NCBI RefSeq assembly: GCF_900580675.1
Contig: NZ_UTBG01000111.1
Span: forward strand, 1-36,213
Origin: Pseudomonas viridiflava
Lineage (GTDB): Bacteria > Pseudomonadota > Gammaproteobacteria > Pseudomonadales > Pseudomonadaceae
Reading direction: 5' to 3'
Length of the DNA: 36,213 nucleotides
How positions within the stretch are numbered: the stretch's first letter is position 1; every line of letters begins with the position of its first letter. A model generated the notes under the pieces. The model was not told the DNA's origin, did not search any database, and was given only the letters and a program-made list of their open reading frames with translations. Positions 1 through 9,316 of the stretch are shown here, piece after piece. Made by a program: the position numbers and the translations under genes.

Positions 1-444
1 CTGCGTCATGACAAGCCGGCTCGCAAGGTCATCAAGCAGGCGCGATGGCTGTTGCTGCGCAATCCGCAGAATCTGAAAACGCCGGAACAACAGGTTCGTT
101 TGCAGGATTTGTTGGCGGCCAACCAATTGCTGATGACGGTTTATTTGATGAAGGCTGAGCTCAAAACGCTCTGGACAGCGGGCGCTGCCTGGGCTTGGCG
201 ATCGGCCTGGAAACAATGGCTGCGCCATGCTCATGAAAGCGAAATACCGGCTCTGGTGCAGTTTGCCAAACGGCTAAAGGGTTACTGGCGAGGCATCGTA
301 AGCCGGGTGCGCTGGCCGATGCACACCGGTCAGTTGGAAGGAATAAACAATCGAATAAAGGTGATCAAGCGGATGGCGTACGGTTACCGGGATAGCGAGT
401 TCTTTTTCATGAAGATCAAGAGCGTCTTTCCCGGTAATCCGTGA
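1..444 (+). CDS. ISL3-family transposase, C-terminal part (5' end cut by window edge)
   Basis: The reading frame is open from base 1 and ends with TGA, giving 147 residues of the C-terminal half of a DDE transposase. It starts with a RWLLLRNPQNL-like stretch and ends with a GQLEGINNRIKVIKRMAYGYR block, both typical of the ISL3 family. The glutamate in GQLEGINN is probably the third catalytic acidic residue; the two aspartates would lie upstream of the window. The TTG at base 52 is an internal codon, not a start. This is the only plus-strand gene here and it converges on ftnA. Whether the full gene is intact cannot be seen. Confidence 0.85.
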   Translation: MRHDKPARKVIKQARWLLLRNPQNLKTPEQQVRLQDLLAANQLLMTVYLMKAELKTLWTAGAAWAWRSAWKQWLRHAHESEIPALVQFAKRLKGYWRGIVSRVRWPMHTGQLEGINNRIKVIKRMAYGYRDSEFFFMKIKSVFPGNP

Positions 445-450
445 AGAACC
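1..450 (+). mobile_element. 3' end of an ISL3-family insertion sequence (left part outside window)
   Basis: The segment holds the C-terminal part of an ISL3-type transposase and seems to end just after its stop codon. The last coding bases plus six more read as a plausible terminal repeat; its outer end on the minus strand is GGTTCTTCAC. The next eight bases, AATAAAAA, are A/T only, which fits the 8-bp A/T-rich target duplications that ISL3 elements usually make. The other end lies outside the window, so the exact boundary and the duplication are inferred. Confidence 0.6.
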
Positions 451-453
451 AAT

Positions 454-494
454 AAAAAGCCCCTGTCACTTCATCAGTGACAGGGGCTTTTTTT
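454..494. terminator. Bidirectional terminator between the transposase and ftnA
   Basis: A perfect 12-bp stem (459-470 with 476-487, arm GCCCCTGTCACT) and a 5-base loop are flanked by A5 on one side and T7 on the other. Both strands therefore carry a hairpin followed by a U tract. It can end the ftnA transcript leftwards and the transposase transcript rightwards. Confidence 0.9.
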
Positions 495-506
495 GTAGCC
501 GGGAGA

Positions 507-971
507 TCAGAACTGCGATTGCAGGTAGTTTTCCAGGCCAATCAGCTTGATCAGGCCTAACTGCTTTTCCAACCAGTAAGTGTGATCTTCTTCGGTGTCG
601 TTCAACTGCACCCGCAGGATTTCCCGGGTGACATAGTCGTTGTGCTGCTCACAGAGCTCAATGCCCTTGCAAAGCGCGGCACGCACCTTGTACTCCAGGC
701 GAAGATCGGCAGCGAGCATGTCAGGCACCGTGGTGCCCACGTCCAGGTCGTCAGGACGCATGCGTGGCGTACCTTCGAGCATCAGGATACGGCGCATCAG
801 AGCGTCGGCGTGCTGCGCCTCTTCTTCCATTTCGTGGTTGATACGCTCGTAGAGCTCGGTAAAGCCCCAGTCTTCGTACATACGCGAATGGATGAAATAT
901 TGGTCACGAGCTGCCAGTTCGCCCGTCAGCAATGTGTTGAGGTAATCGATTACGTCGGGGTGACCTTGCAT
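507..971 (-). CDS. ftnA: Bacterial ferritin FtnA (formerly called bacterioferritin A)
   Basis: A 154-residue ferritin subunit that stores iron as a mineral inside a 24-subunit shell. The di-iron ferroxidase ligands are present: E18, E51, H54, E93, E127 and H130. Position 52, which is the haem-ligand methionine in true bacterioferritins, is alanine (EEAQH). This agrees with the P. aeruginosa gene next to katA, whose product was shown to be a haem-free ferritin. The ATG used here gives the family N-terminus [11 protein letters not shown] with GGGAGA upstream; the frame stays open 42 codons further up, but that part is unlike any ferritin. It lies 155 bases downstream of katA behind a terminator, so it probably has its own promoter. 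I saw no clear Fur box. Confidence 0.92.
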   Translation of the reverse strand: MQGHPDVIDYLNTLLTGELAARDQYFIHSRMYEDWGFTELYERINHEMEEEAQHADALMRRILMLEGTPRMRPDDLDVGTTVPDMLAADLRLEYKVRAALCKGIELCEQHNDYVTREILRVQLNDTEEDHTYWLEKQLGLIKLIGLENYLQSQF

Positions 972-1084
972 CGCCCTACATCTCCCTGCTTTAAAGTCTG
1001 TAGTTTGAACCATGATGACCCGGAGGTCACGGGACCAACGGCAGAAAAGTGAACATTTCCCGAGAAAAGTAGCTGAAATAACGC

Positions 1085-1109
1085 AAAAACCGCCCAAATG
1101 AGGGCGGTT
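1085..1109 (-). terminator. Terminator of katA
   Basis: An 8-bp stem, AACCGCCC with GGGCGGTT, and a 6-base loop are followed on the minus strand by a short T run. It starts 17 bases after the katA stop codon. Confidence 0.8.
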
Positions 1110-1126
1110 CTGCTTATCGTTTAGAG

Positions 1127-2575
1127 TTAGTTAAGCGATACACCCAGCGCGGATGCGATACCTTCTCCATAAGCAGGATCTGCCTTGAAGAAGTACTGCA
1201 ACTGGCGTTGCACCACGTCGCTGGAAACACCCGCCATGGCACCGGCAATGTTGTTGATCAGCAGAGCTTTCTGCTCATCGTTCATCAAGCGGAACAACGC
1301 GCCCGCGTGGCTGTAGTAATCGGTGTCTTCACGATGATCGTAACGATCAGCCGCGCCACTTAAAGCCAACGCAGGCTCAGCATACTGAGGCGCTTGTTTC
1401 GGTGCGTCGGCGTAGCTGTTCGGCTCATAGTTGGGAGCGGCACCGCCATTGCTGCCGAAAGCCATCGAGCCGTCGCGCTGGTAGCTGTTCACCGGGTTGC
1501 GTGGCGCGTTTACCGGCAGTTGCTGGTGGTTGGTGCCGACACGATAGCGGTGGGCATCTGCGTACGCGAACACACGGCCTTGCAGCATGCGGTCCGGCGA
1601 CAGGCCTACACCAGGCACCATGTTGCTCGGGCCGAACGCGGCTTGCTCTACTTCAGCGAAGTAGTTCTGCGGGTTGCGGTTGAGCTCCAACTCACCAACT
1701 TCGATCAGCGGGAATTCTTTTTGCGACCAGGTTTTGGTCACGTCAAAAGGATTCTCGTAGTGAGCGTTGGCCTGGGCCTCGGTCATGATCTGGATGCAGA
1801 CACGCCATTTCGGGAAATCACCGCGCTCGATCGCACCAAACAAATCGCGTTGGGCGTAATCGGGATCGGTGCCTGCAAGGCGCGCAGCCTCAGCTGGGGC
1901 CAGGTTCTTGATGCCTTGCTTGGTTTTGTAGTGCCACTTCACCCAGTGCCGCTCGCCATTGGCGTTAATCAGGCTGTAGGTGTGGCTGCCGAAACCGTGC
2001 ATGTGACGGTAGCCGTCAGGGATCCCACGGTCGGAGAACAGGATAGTGACTTGATGCAGCGCCTCCGGGGAGTGCGACCAGAAGTCCCACATCATTTGCG
2101 CGCTTTTCAGATTGCTTTGCGGCAGGCGTTTCTGGGTATGGATGAAGTCCGGGAATTTCAACGGATCGCGGATGAAGAACACCGGAGTGTTGTTACCGAC
2201 GATGTCCCAGTTGCCTTCCTCGGTGTAGAACTTGAGGGCGAAACCCCGCGGGTCACGCTCGGTATCAGCCGAGCCACGCTCGCCGCCAACGGTGGAGAAA
2301 CGCAGGAAAGTTGGAGTTTGCTCGCCAATAGACTCAAACAGCTTGGCGCTGGTGTATTGCGTGATGTCTTGGGTAACCGTGAAGGTGCCGTAAGCGCCCG
2401 ACCCCTTGGCGTGCACACGACGCTCAGGAATGTTTTCACGGTTGAAGTGAGCGAGCTTCTCGATCAGGTGAAAATCGTCGAGAAGCAAAGGACCACGCGG
2501 GCCTGCGGAACGGGAATTCTGGTTGTCCGCAACGGGAGCACCGCTGGCGGTGGTAAGGATTTTATTCTGGCTCAT
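1127..2575 (-). CDS. katA: Catalase KatA (haem, small-subunit type)
   Basis: A 482-residue monofunctional haem catalase that splits hydrogen peroxide into water and oxygen. Visible family marks are the distal histidine in [12 protein letters not shown], the asparagine in [11 protein letters not shown], and the haem-ligand tyrosine in [12 protein letters not shown]. The length equals P. aeruginosa KatA. An in-frame TTG lies two codons earlier, but the ATG has GAGGAAG seven bases upstream and is the better start. Next comes ftnA, the same pair as in P. aeruginosa, which links peroxide removal with iron storage. The 194 bases between the rplQ terminator and the start must hold the promoter. They contain one imperfect OxyR-like half site (2680-2694) and no clean sigma-70 hexamers that I could place. 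Confidence 0.96.
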   Translation of the reverse strand: MSQNKILTTASGAPVADNQNSRSAGPRGPLLLDDFHLIEKLAHFNRENIPERRVHAKGSGAYGTFTVTQDITQYTSAKLFESIGEQTPTFLRFSTVGGERGSADTERDPRGFALKFYTEEGNWDIVGNNTPVFFIRDPLKFPDFIHTQKRLPQSNLKSAQMMWDFWSHSPEALHQVTILFSDRGIPDGYRHMHGFGSHTYSLINANGERHWVKWHYKTKQGIKNLAPAEAARLAGTDPDYAQRDLFGAIERGDFPKWRVCIQIMTEAQANAHYENPFDVTKTWSQKEFPLIEVGELELNRNPQNYFAEVEQAAFGPSNMVPGVGLSPDRMLQGRVFAYADAHRYRVGTNHQQLPVNAPRNPVNSYQRDGSMAFGSNGGAAPNYEPNSYADAPKQAPQYAEPALALSGAADRYDHREDTDYYSHAGALFRLMNDEQKALLINNIAGAMAGVSSDVVQRQLQYFFKADPAYGEGIASALGVSLN

Positions 2576-2769
2576 GCTCAATCTTCCTCAGGTCGGACTT
2601 GAAACTGCCGGCTAATCGGCTTGGGAGGAGTATTGATCATCAACATGACATCGACAAATTCATTAAATTGCGGACATCAATAGAAAATTACTACCAACAC
2701 ATCCAATGCCCATAGTGCCGGTCTCAATCTGACTCAAGCTTGTACAGATGGCGCTTTTCTTACGCGCAC

Positions 2770-2794
2770 AAAAAACCGGGCACTAGGCCCGGTT
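2770..2794 (-). terminator. Terminator at the end of the alpha group, after rplQ
   Basis: An 8-bp stem AACCGGGC/GCCCGGTT with a 5-base loop is followed on the minus strand by a T6 run. It closes the long ribosomal-protein cluster 20 bases past the rplQ stop codon. Confidence 0.9.
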
Positions 2795-2814
2795 CTTCGT
2801 TACAGCAAGTCGTC

Positions 2815-3201
2815 TTACTCGGCGCTTACAGCTTCGCCGGCAGTAGCACGATCAACCAACTCGACGTACGCCATAGGCGCGTTGTCGCCAGTGCGGAAAC
2901 CGCACTTGAGGATGCGCAGGTAGCCACCCTCACGGGTAGCGTAGCGCTTGCCCAGGTCGTTGAAGAGCTTACCAACGATAGCTTTCGAACGAGTACGGTC
3001 GAAAACCAAACGGCGGTTAGCCAGGCTGTCTGTCTTGGCCAAAGTGATCAGCGGCTCAGCAACGCGACGCAGTTCTTTAGCTTTCGGCAGTGTAGTTTTG
3101 ATCAGCTCGTGCTCGAACAGCGACACCGCCATGTTTTGAAACATGGCCTTGCGGTGCGAGCTGGTACGGCTCAGGTGACGACCACTTTTACGATGACGCA
3201 T
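2815..3201 (-). CDS. rplQ: 50S ribosomal protein L17 (bL17)
   Basis: A 128-residue protein with the L17 N-terminus [20 protein letters not shown], which is rich in basic residues that contact 23S rRNA near the exit tunnel. The body contains the family stretch [15 protein letters not shown]. The C-terminus has a short acidic tail (GEAVSAE). It is the last gene of the alpha group, 41 bases after rpoA, and a strong terminator follows. Confidence 0.98.
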   Translation of the reverse strand: MRHRKSGRHLSRTSSHRKAMFQNMAVSLFEHELIKTTLPKAKELRRVAEPLITLAKTDSLANRRLVFDRTRSKAIVGKLFNDLGKRYATREGGYLRILKCGFRTGDNAPMAYVELVDRATAGEAVSAE

Positions 3202-3242
3202 GGTTCATTCCTTACCAAACTCACGTTCGGTGATTACGACGA

Positions 3243-4244
3243 TCAGGCAGTCGCCTTGTCGTCCTTCTTAAGACTTGCAGGCGGCCAGTTGTCGAGGCGC
3301 ATGCCGAGGGACAGACCGCGGGAGGCCAGAACGTCCTTGATTTCAGTCAAGGATTTCTTGCCCAGGTTCGGAGTCTTCAACAGTTCTACTTCGGTGCGCT
3401 GAATCAGGTCACCGATGTAGTAAATGTTTTCCGCCTTAAGGCAGTTAGCCGAACGTACAGTCAGTTCCAGATCGTCAACCGGGCGAAGCAGGATCGGATC
3501 GATCTCGTCTTCCTGCTCGATTACCACTGGTTCGCTGTCACCTTTGAGGTCGACGAACGCAGCCAACTGCTGTTGCAGAATGGTTGCAGCGCGGCGGATA
3601 GCCTCTTCAGGATCCAGAGTACCGTTGGTTTCCAGATCAATAACCAGCTTGTCCAGGTTAGTACGCTGCTCGACACGGGCGTTTTCCACCACGTATGCGA
3701 TGCGGCGAACCGGGCTGAACGAAGAGTCAAGCTGCAAGCGACCAATGCTGCGGCTTTCGTCTTCATCGCTCTGACGCGAGTCGGCCGGTTCATAACCACG
3801 ACCACGAGCTACGGTGAGCTTCATGTTCAGGGCGCCGTTAGACGCCAGGTTAGCGATTACGTGATCGGGATTAACGATCTCGACATCATGATCCAGCTGA
3901 ATATCGGCAGCGGTAACCACCCCCGAACCCTTCTTCGACAAGGTCAGCGTAACTTCGTCACGGCCGTGCAGCTTGATAGCCAGACCTTTAAGGTTCAACA
4001 GGATTTCAATTACGTCTTCCTGTACACCTTCGATGGCGCTGTACTCGTGGAGCACACCGTCAATCTCGGCCTCGACTACTGCACAGCCGGGCATTGAGGA
4101 CAACAGGATGCGGCGCAGCGCGTTGCCCAGGGTGTGGCCAAAACCACGCTCGAGAGGCTCGAGAGTGATCTTGGCGCGGGTTGGACTGACAACCTGCACA
4201 TCAATGTGGCGGGGTGTCAGGAACTCATTTACCGAAATCTGCAT
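3243..4244 (-). CDS. rpoA: RNA polymerase alpha subunit
   Basis: A 333-residue subunit that dimerises to nucleate polymerase assembly. The N-terminal domain (about 1-235) carries the [19 protein letters not shown] dimerisation segment. A linker with acidic residues leads to the C-terminal domain (about 250-320), with [11 protein letters not shown] and the helix-hairpin-helix [16 protein letters not shown] that contacts UP-element DNA and activators. It lies between rpsD and rplQ with gaps of 22 and 41 bases, as in the alpha operons of other gammaproteobacteria. Confidence 0.98.
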   Translation of the reverse strand: MQISVNEFLTPRHIDVQVVSPTRAKITLEPLERGFGHTLGNALRRILLSSMPGCAVVEAEIDGVLHEYSAIEGVQEDVIEILLNLKGLAIKLHGRDEVTLTLSKKGSGVVTAADIQLDHDVEIVNPDHVIANLASNGALNMKLTVARGRGYEPADSRQSDEDESRSIGRLQLDSSFSPVRRIAYVVENARVEQRTNLDKLVIDLETNGTLDPEEAIRRAATILQQQLAAFVDLKGDSEPVVIEQEDEIDPILLRPVDDLELTVRSANCLKAENIYYIGDLIQRTEVELLKTPNLGKKSLTEIKDVLASRGLSLGMRLDNWPPASLKKDDKATA

Positions 4245-4266
4245 GGATGCACCTATTTTCTAGCCC

Positions 4267-4887
4267 TTACTTGGAGTAGAGCTCGACAATCAGGCTTTCG
4301 TTGATGTCGGCGGACAGATCACTGCGAGCAGGAACGTTCTTGAAAACGCCCGACTTCTTCTCAGTGTCTACTTCTACCCATTCTACGCGGCCACGTTGGG
4401 CACACAGATCGAGAGCTTGGACAATGCGAAGTTGGTTTTTTGCTTTCTCGCGAATCGCGACCACGTCACCAGCACGAACCTGGTAAGACGGAACGTTAAC
4501 GGTTTGGCCGTTTACGCTGACGGATTTGTGCGATACCAGCTGACGGGATTCGGCACGAGTCGAACCAAAGCCCATACGGTATACAACGTTGTCCAGACGG
4601 CATTCGAGCAGTTGCAGCAGGTTTTCACCGGTTGCACCTTTCTTGCCAGCAGCTTCTTTGTAGTAGCCGCTGAACTGACGCTCGAGAACGCCGTAAATAC
4701 GACGGACCTTCTGCTTTTCACGCAGTTGGGTGCCGTAATCGGACTGGCGACCGCGGCGTTGGCCGTGGATACCAGGTGCTGCTTCAATATTGCACTTCGA
4801 TTCGATCGCGCGCACGCCGCTCTTCAGGAAGAGATCGGTGCCTTCGCGACGAGCGAGTTTGCATTTTGGACCAATGTAACGAGCCAT
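4267..4887 (-). CDS. rpsD: 30S ribosomal protein S4 (uS4)
   Basis: A 206-residue protein of the same length as E. coli S4. It begins [24 protein letters not shown] and has the S4 RNA-binding domain around residues 95-160 ([32 protein letters not shown]). S4 starts 16S 5'-domain assembly and affects decoding accuracy. In E. coli it also represses the alpha operon through an mRNA pseudoknot at rpsM; I could not confirm such a structure here by eye. Confidence 0.98.
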   Translation of the reverse strand: MARYIGPKCKLARREGTDLFLKSGVRAIESKCNIEAAPGIHGQRRGRQSDYGTQLREKQKVRRIYGVLERQFSGYYKEAAGKKGATGENLLQLLECRLDNVVYRMGFGSTRAESRQLVSHKSVSVNGQTVNVPSYQVRAGDVVAIREKAKNQLRIVQALDLCAQRGRVEWVEVDTEKKSGVFKNVPARSDLSADINESLIVELYSK

Positions 4888-4905
4888 TCTTTACAATCTC
4901 CTGGA

Positions 4906-5295
4906 TTACACGCGGCGCTTCTTCGGCGGACGGCACCCGTTGTGCGGGATTGGCGTCACGTCGGTGATGCTGGCGATCTTATAGCCACAGCCGTTCAAAG
5001 CACGGACAGCAGACTCACGACCTGGACCTGGACCTTTGACGTTAACGTCGAGGTTTTTCAGGCCGTATTCCAGCGCAGCTTGACCAGCACGTTCAGCAGC
5101 TACTTGAGCAGCAAACGGCGTGGACTTGCGGGAACCGCGGAAACCCGAACCACCGGAGGTAGCCCAAGAAAGCGCGTTACCTTGACGGTCGGTGATGGTC
5201 ACGATTGTGTTGTTAAAAGAAGCATGGATGTGGGCGATGCCATCAACCACTGTCTTTTTAACTTTTTTACGAGGACGAGCAGCAGGTTTTGCCAT
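4906..5295 (-). CDS. rpsK: 30S ribosomal protein S11 (uS11)
   Basis: A 129-residue platform protein. It has a lysine-rich N-terminus ([10 protein letters not shown]), the [17 protein letters not shown] core and the conserved C-terminal tail [11 protein letters not shown]. It binds 16S rRNA near the E site and contacts S7 and S18. It sits 30 bases after rpsM and 18 bases before rpsD. Confidence 0.98.
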   Translation of the reverse strand: MAKPAARPRKKVKKTVVDGIAHIHASFNNTIVTITDRQGNALSWATSGGSGFRGSRKSTPFAAQVAAERAGQAALEYGLKNLDVNVKGPGPGRESAVRALNGCGYKIASITDVTPIPHNGCRPPKKRRV

Positions 5296-5325
5296 GATAA
5301 TTTTCCTGTCGATTCGCGTGGGCGA

Positions 5326-5682
5326 TTACTTGCGGATCGGCTTACGCGGACCTTTACGGGTACGCGCGTTAGTCTTCGTACGCTGACCGCGTACTGGAAG
5401 ACCACGACGATGACGCAGACCGCGATAGCAACCGAGGTCCATCAAACGCTTGATTTTCATGTTGATTTCGCGACGCAGGTCACCTTCAGTGGTGAACTTC
5501 GCCACTTCGCCACGCAGCTGTTCAATCTGCTCGTCGCTCAGATCTTTGATCTTAGCGGCTGGGTTTACCCCAGTCACTGCGCAAATTTTCTGCGCAGTAG
5601 TGCGACCAACACCATAGATGTAGGTCAGCGAGATAACAGTGTGCTTGTTATCTGGAATGTTAACGCCTGCAATACGGGCCAT
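5326..5682 (-). CDS. rpsM: 30S ribosomal protein S13 (uS13)
   Basis: A 118-residue protein of the 30S head that forms intersubunit bridges with L5 and reaches the P-site tRNA through its basic tail. It opens with [26 protein letters not shown], then [21 protein letters not shown] and a lysine/arginine-rich end ([10 protein letters not shown]). It is the first gene behind a 129-base gap with a hairpin and a good promoter, so it probably heads its own transcript rpsM-rpsK-rpsD-rpoA-rplQ. Confidence 0.98.
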   Translation of the reverse strand: MARIAGVNIPDNKHTVISLTYIYGVGRTTAQKICAVTGVNPAAKIKDLSDEQIEQLRGEVAKFTTEGDLRREINMKIKRLMDLGCYRGLRHRRGLPVRGQRTKTNARTRKGPRKPIRK

Positions 5683-5741
5683 TCAGTGGGACTCCAATTG
5701 ACAGCTACCTACGCCCCGGAAGCCAAGAAATAGGGCGCGAG

Positions 5742-5770
5742 ATAATATCGCTGTAATAACAAATAATCAA
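5742..5770 (-). promoter_or_regulatory. Predicted sigma-70 promoter of the alpha group (rpsM-rplQ)
   Basis: On the minus strand TTGATT (5765-5770) and TATTAT (5742-5747) are separated by exactly 17 bases, and a GC-rich discriminator, CTCGCGCC, follows almost at once. Transcription would start about 50 bases before rpsM. The -35 box directly abuts the 3' arm of the upstream hairpin. Confidence 0.65.
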
Positions 5771-5794
5771 CCCGGCAGCGCACTAGCTGCCGGG
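5771..5794 (-). terminator. Hairpin after rpmJ, possible weak terminator
   Basis: A perfect 9-bp GC-rich stem (CCCGGCAGC with GCTGCCGGG) and a 6-base loop start 17 bases past the rpmJ stop codon. On the minus strand it is followed by TTGATTATTTG, which has few consecutive Ts, so termination may be partial. Confidence 0.55.
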
Positions 5795-5811
5795 CTTCAA
5801 GCGGATCACAC

Positions 5812-5928
5812 TCAGCCTTGGCGCTGTTTGTGACGCGGTTCCGCGCTGCAAATTACTCGAACAACACCTTCGCGGCGAATAATCTTGCAGTTACGGCACA
5901 GCTTTTTCACCGATGCACGAACTTTCAT
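5812..5928 (-). CDS. rpmJ: 50S ribosomal protein L36 (bL36), zinc-binding form
   Basis: The translation gives 38 residues beginning [15 protein letters not shown] and ending [10 protein letters not shown]11, C14, C27 and a following histidine form the usual zinc ribbon, so this is the zinc-dependent (C+) paralogue. It lies 28 bases after secY, its normal place at the end of the spc group, and before the hairpin that separates spc from alpha. Confidence 0.97.
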
Positions 5929-5956
5929 CACCAACTCCTCGAACCTTATGGGGTAC

Positions 5957-7285
5957 TCAGCGCAACATGCCGCTGCCGTAGCCCTTCAGGTTGGCTTTCT
6001 TCATCAGGGATTCGTACTGGTGCGAAACGAGGTGCGATTGTACTTGGGACATGAAGTCCATCACAACCACGACCACGATCAGCAACGAGGTCCCGCCAAG
6101 GTAGAACGGAACGTTTGCTGCAACCACCAGAAACTGGGGCAACAAGCACACGGCCGTCATATATAGAGCACCGAACAGGGTCAAACGAGTCAGAACGCCA
6201 TCAATGTAGCGCGCAGACTGCTCACCTGGACGGATACCCGGAATAAAGGCACCGGACTTCTTCAGGTTTTCCGCTACGTCTTTCGGATTGAACATCAACG
6301 CCGTATAGAAGAAGCAGAAGAAAATAATCCCTGCACTAAACAGCAGAATATTCAACGGCTGACCAGGAGCGATCGACTGAGAGAGGTCCTGCAGCCAGCC
6401 CATATTTTCAGACTGACCAAACCAGGTACCCAACGAAGCCGGAAACAGCAAAATGCTGCTCGCGAAAATTGCCGGAATAACACCGGCCATATTCACTTTC
6501 AGCGGCAAGTGGCTGGTCTGCGCAGCAAAAACCTTACGGCCCTGCTGACGCTTGGCGTAGTGAACAGCAATACGACGCTGGCCACGCTCAATGAACACCA
6601 CAAAACCGATAATCGCTACTGCCAGCAAACCGATGGCAACCAGGGCGAAGATATTGATATCACCCTGACGTGCAGACTCGAAAGACTGCCCAATTGCTCT
6701 CGGAAGACCGGCGACGATACCTGCGAAAATCAACATCGAGATACCGTTACCAACACCACGCTCAGTAATCTGCTCACCCAGCCACATCATGAACATCGCA
6801 CCAGCCACAAACGTGGATACCGCGACGAAATGGAAGCCAAAGTCACCAGTGAACGCAACACCCTGCCCGGCCAGGCCAACGGACATGCCGATAGCCTGGA
6901 CCAGAGCGAGGATGACAGTGCCGTAGCGGGTGTACTGGCTAATCTTGCGACGGCCAGCTTCACCTTCCTTCTTCAACTGCTCCAGCTGCGGGCTGACGGC
7001 GGTCATCAGTTGCATGATGATCGATGCCGAAATGTACGGCATGATCCCCAGTGCAAAGATGCTCATCCGTTCCAGCGCGCCGCCGGAAAACATGTTGAAC
7101 AAGCTAAGAATGGTCCCCTCATTCTGTCGAAACAGGTCTGCGAGTCGGTCCGGGTTGATACCTGGAACCGGGATGTGTGCGCCTATTCGGTAGACGATAA
7201 TCGCCAGGAACAGAAAACGCAGACGAGCCCAAAGTTCAGACATACCGCCTTTGCCGAGCGCTGAGAGAGCACCTTGCTTAGCCAT
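5957..7285 (-). CDS. secY: Protein translocase subunit SecY
   Basis: A 442-residue inner-membrane channel protein with the ten hydrophobic segments of the SecY family. It has the N-terminal [23 protein letters not shown] segment with the plug region behind it, and the C-terminal cytoplasmic loop [10 protein letters not shown]. Together with SecE (also in this window) it forms the core SecYE translocon. The ATG follows the rplO stop without a gap (TAAATG), which suggests translational coupling. Confidence 0.98.
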
Positions 7286-7723
7286 TTATTCCTCGAACTT
7301 GCCGCCAGCTGCTTCGATAGCCGAACGCGCACCTTTGGTGGCGCCGATTCCCTTGCCGATAGTGACAGCGCGAGTCACTTCACCGGACAGCATGATTTTC
7401 ACACGCTGTACGTTGACGTTGATCACGTTGGCATCTTTCAGGGTCTGCACAGTAACGATGTCGCCTTCCACTTTAGCCAGCTCGGACAAACGCACTTCTG
7501 CGCGATCCATGGCTTTCAGGGAAACGAAACCGAACTTAGGCAGGCGACGATGCAGCGGCTGTTGACCGCCTTCAAAGCCTGGAGCAATGGTGCCACCGGA
7601 GCGGGAGGTTTGACCTTTGTGGCCACGGCCACCAGTCTTACCCAAACCGCTACCGATACCACGGCCCGGACGATGCTTTTCGCGACGGGAACCCGGCGCT
7701 GGACTCAGATCATTGAGTTTCAT
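7286..7723 (-). CDS. rplO: 50S ribosomal protein L15 (uL15)
   Basis: A 145-residue protein with the extended glycine/arginine-rich N-terminus [22 protein letters not shown] and the [19 protein letters not shown] stretch that threads through 23S rRNA. A globular C-terminal half follows. It is 3 bases from rpmD and its stop codon touches the secY start. Confidence 0.98.
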   Translation of the reverse strand: MKLNDLSPAPGSRREKHRPGRGIGSGLGKTGGRGHKGQTSRSGGTIAPGFEGGQQPLHRRLPKFGFVSLKAMDRAEVRLSELAKVEGDIVTVQTLKDANVINVNVQRVKIMLSGEVTRAVTIGKGIGATKGARSAIEAAGGKFEE

Positions 7724-7726
7724 CGA

Positions 7727-7903
7727 TTAACCCTCTACACGCAGCATGTAGTAAGCCTTGTTGATCATCCCGCGATTCTCGGGAGTATCCTGGACTTCTA
7801 CAGTGTGACCGATGCGACGCAGACCCAAACCTTTAACACACAGTTTGTGGTTAGGGATGCGGCCGGTCATGCTTTTGATCAGCGTTACTTTAACGGTAGC
7901 CAT
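7727..7903 (-). CDS. rpmD: 50S ribosomal protein L30 (uL30)
   Basis: My translation gives 58 residues, from [20 protein letters not shown] to YYMLRVEG, the usual bacterial L30 size and ferredoxin-like sequence. It sits between rpsE (2-base gap) and rplO (3-base gap), its normal place in the spc group. Confidence 0.97.
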
Positions 7904-7905
7904 GA

Positions 7906-8406
7906 TCAGAAGATCTCCTTGACAGTCAAGCCGCGCTTGGCAGCAATGGACTCAGGAGATTGCATAGCTTTCAAACCTTTGAAAGTGGCGTGAACCACGT
8001 TTACCGGGTTAGTCGAGCCGTAGCACTTGGCCAGAACGTTCTGAACGCCAGCAACTTCGAGGACAGCACGCATTGCGCCGCCAGCGATGATACCGGTACC
8101 TTCAGAAGCAGGCTGCATGTACACCTTCGAAGCGCCATGGGCGGACTTCATTGCGTACTGCAGCGTGGTGCCGTTCAGGTCAACTTGGATCATGTTGCGA
8201 CGAGCAGCTTCCATTGCCTTCTGGATCGCAGCAGGCACTTCACGTGACTTGCCACGGCCGAAGCCAACGCGCCCTTTACCATCACCCACCACGGTCAACG
8301 CGGTGAAAGTGAAGATACGGCCGCCTTTAACGGTTTTGGCTACGCGGTTAACTTGAACCAGCTTCTCAATGTAGCCTTCGTCGCGCTTTTGGTCGTTATT
8401 TGACAT
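7906..8406 (-). CDS. rpsE: 30S ribosomal protein S5 (uS5)
   Basis: A 166-residue protein with an N-terminal double-stranded-RNA-binding-like domain ([21 protein letters not shown]) and the [17 protein letters not shown] loop near the spectinomycin site, with no obvious resistance change. S5 contributes to accuracy and to the mRNA entry channel. It lies 3 bases after rplR and 2 bases before rpmD. Confidence 0.98.
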
Positions 8407-8409
8407 AAC

Positions 8410-8760
8410 TTAGAACTCCAGCCCAGCTTCACGAGCAGCATCAGCCAGCGCTTTCACGCGACCGTGGTACTTGAAGCCAGAGCGGTCGAAAGCCACTTGC
8501 GAGACGCCAGCGGCCTTAGCACGCGTAGCGACCAGCTGGCCAACCTTTGTGGCCGCGTCGACGTTGCCAGTGGCACCATCGCGCAGTTCTTTATCCAAAG
8601 TCGAGGCGCTTGCCAGGACTTTGTTGCCGTCGGCCGAGATGACCTGGGCGTAGATGTGCTGCGACGAGCGATACACGCAGAGACGCACGACTTCGAGTTC
8701 GTGCATTTTCAGGCGTGCTTTGCGAGCGCGACGCAGTCGAGTAACTTTTTTGTCGGTCAT
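8410..8760 (-). CDS. rplR: 50S ribosomal protein L18 (uL18)
   Basis: A 116-residue protein that binds 5S rRNA and carries it into the 50S central protuberance with L5. It has the basic N-terminus [14 protein letters not shown], the [18 protein letters not shown] core and the [22 protein letters not shown]-terminus. It is 10 bases after rplF. Confidence 0.98.
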   Translation of the reverse strand: MTDKKVTRLRRARKARLKMHELEVVRLCVYRSSQHIYAQVISADGNKVLASASTLDKELRDGATGNVDAATKVGQLVATRAKAAGVSQVAFDRSGFKYHGRVKALADAAREAGLEF

Positions 8761-8770
8761 TTGCTATGCC

Positions 8771-9304
8771 CTACTTCTTCTTGGCTTCTTTACGACGGAC
8801 GACTTCGTCCGCGTAGCGCACACCTTTGCCTTTGTACGGCTCTGGTGGACGGAAGTCGCGGATCTCAGCGGCCACCTGACCTACCAGCTGCTTATCAATA
8901 CCCTTGATCAGGATATCGGTTTGGCTAGGGGTCTCAGCGGTGATGCCTTCCGGCAGTTCGTAATCCACTGGGTGCGAGAAGCCAAGGGCAAGGTTCAGAA
9001 CCGTGCCTTTTGCTTGCGCTTTGTAACCAACACCGACCAGCTGGAGCTTACGCTCGAAGCCTTGGCTTACGCCTTGGACCATGTTGTTTACCAACGCACG
9101 CGTGGTACCGGCCATTGCGCGAGTTTGTTGATCGCCATTGCGAGCAGCGAAACGCAGCTCACCAGCTTCTTCAACGATCTCAACGGACGAATGGATGTTC
9201 AGTTCAAGAGTGCCCTTGGCACCCTTCACCGAAAGCTGTTGGCCTGCGAATTTTACTTCGACACCGGCTGGCAGCTTAACGGGGTTCTTAGCGACGCGAG
9301 ACAT
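8771..9304 (-). CDS. rplF: 50S ribosomal protein L6 (uL6)
   Basis: A 177-residue protein made of two similar domains. The second ends with the family signature [30 protein letters not shown]. It binds beside the sarcin-ricin loop, where EF-Tu and EF-G dock. It is 12 bases after rpsH and 10 bases before rplR. Confidence 0.98.
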   Translation of the reverse strand: MSRVAKNPVKLPAGVEVKFAGQQLSVKGAKGTLELNIHSSVEIVEEAGELRFAARNGDQQTRAMAGTTRALVNNMVQGVSQGFERKLQLVGVGYKAQAKGTVLNLALGFSHPVDYELPEGITAETPSQTDILIKGIDKQLVGQVAAEIRDFRPPEPYKGKGVRYADEVVRRKEAKKK

Positions 9305-9316
9305 GCTTATCCCCCC

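Noticed and set aside
972..1097. N-terminal extension of the ferritin frame by 42 codons
   Set aside because: The extra residues do not match ferritins, and the frame runs into the katA terminator. The internal ATG gives the conserved N-terminus and has a ribosome binding site.
5699..5811. A small unknown gene in the rpmJ-rpsM gap
   Set aside because: No short frame with a ribosome binding site fits; the gap is explained by a hairpin, a promoter and a leader.
7727..7993. Plus-strand frames across rpmD and rplO
   Set aside because: They are shadows of two minus-strand ribosomal genes; rpmD itself is short but clear by translation and position.
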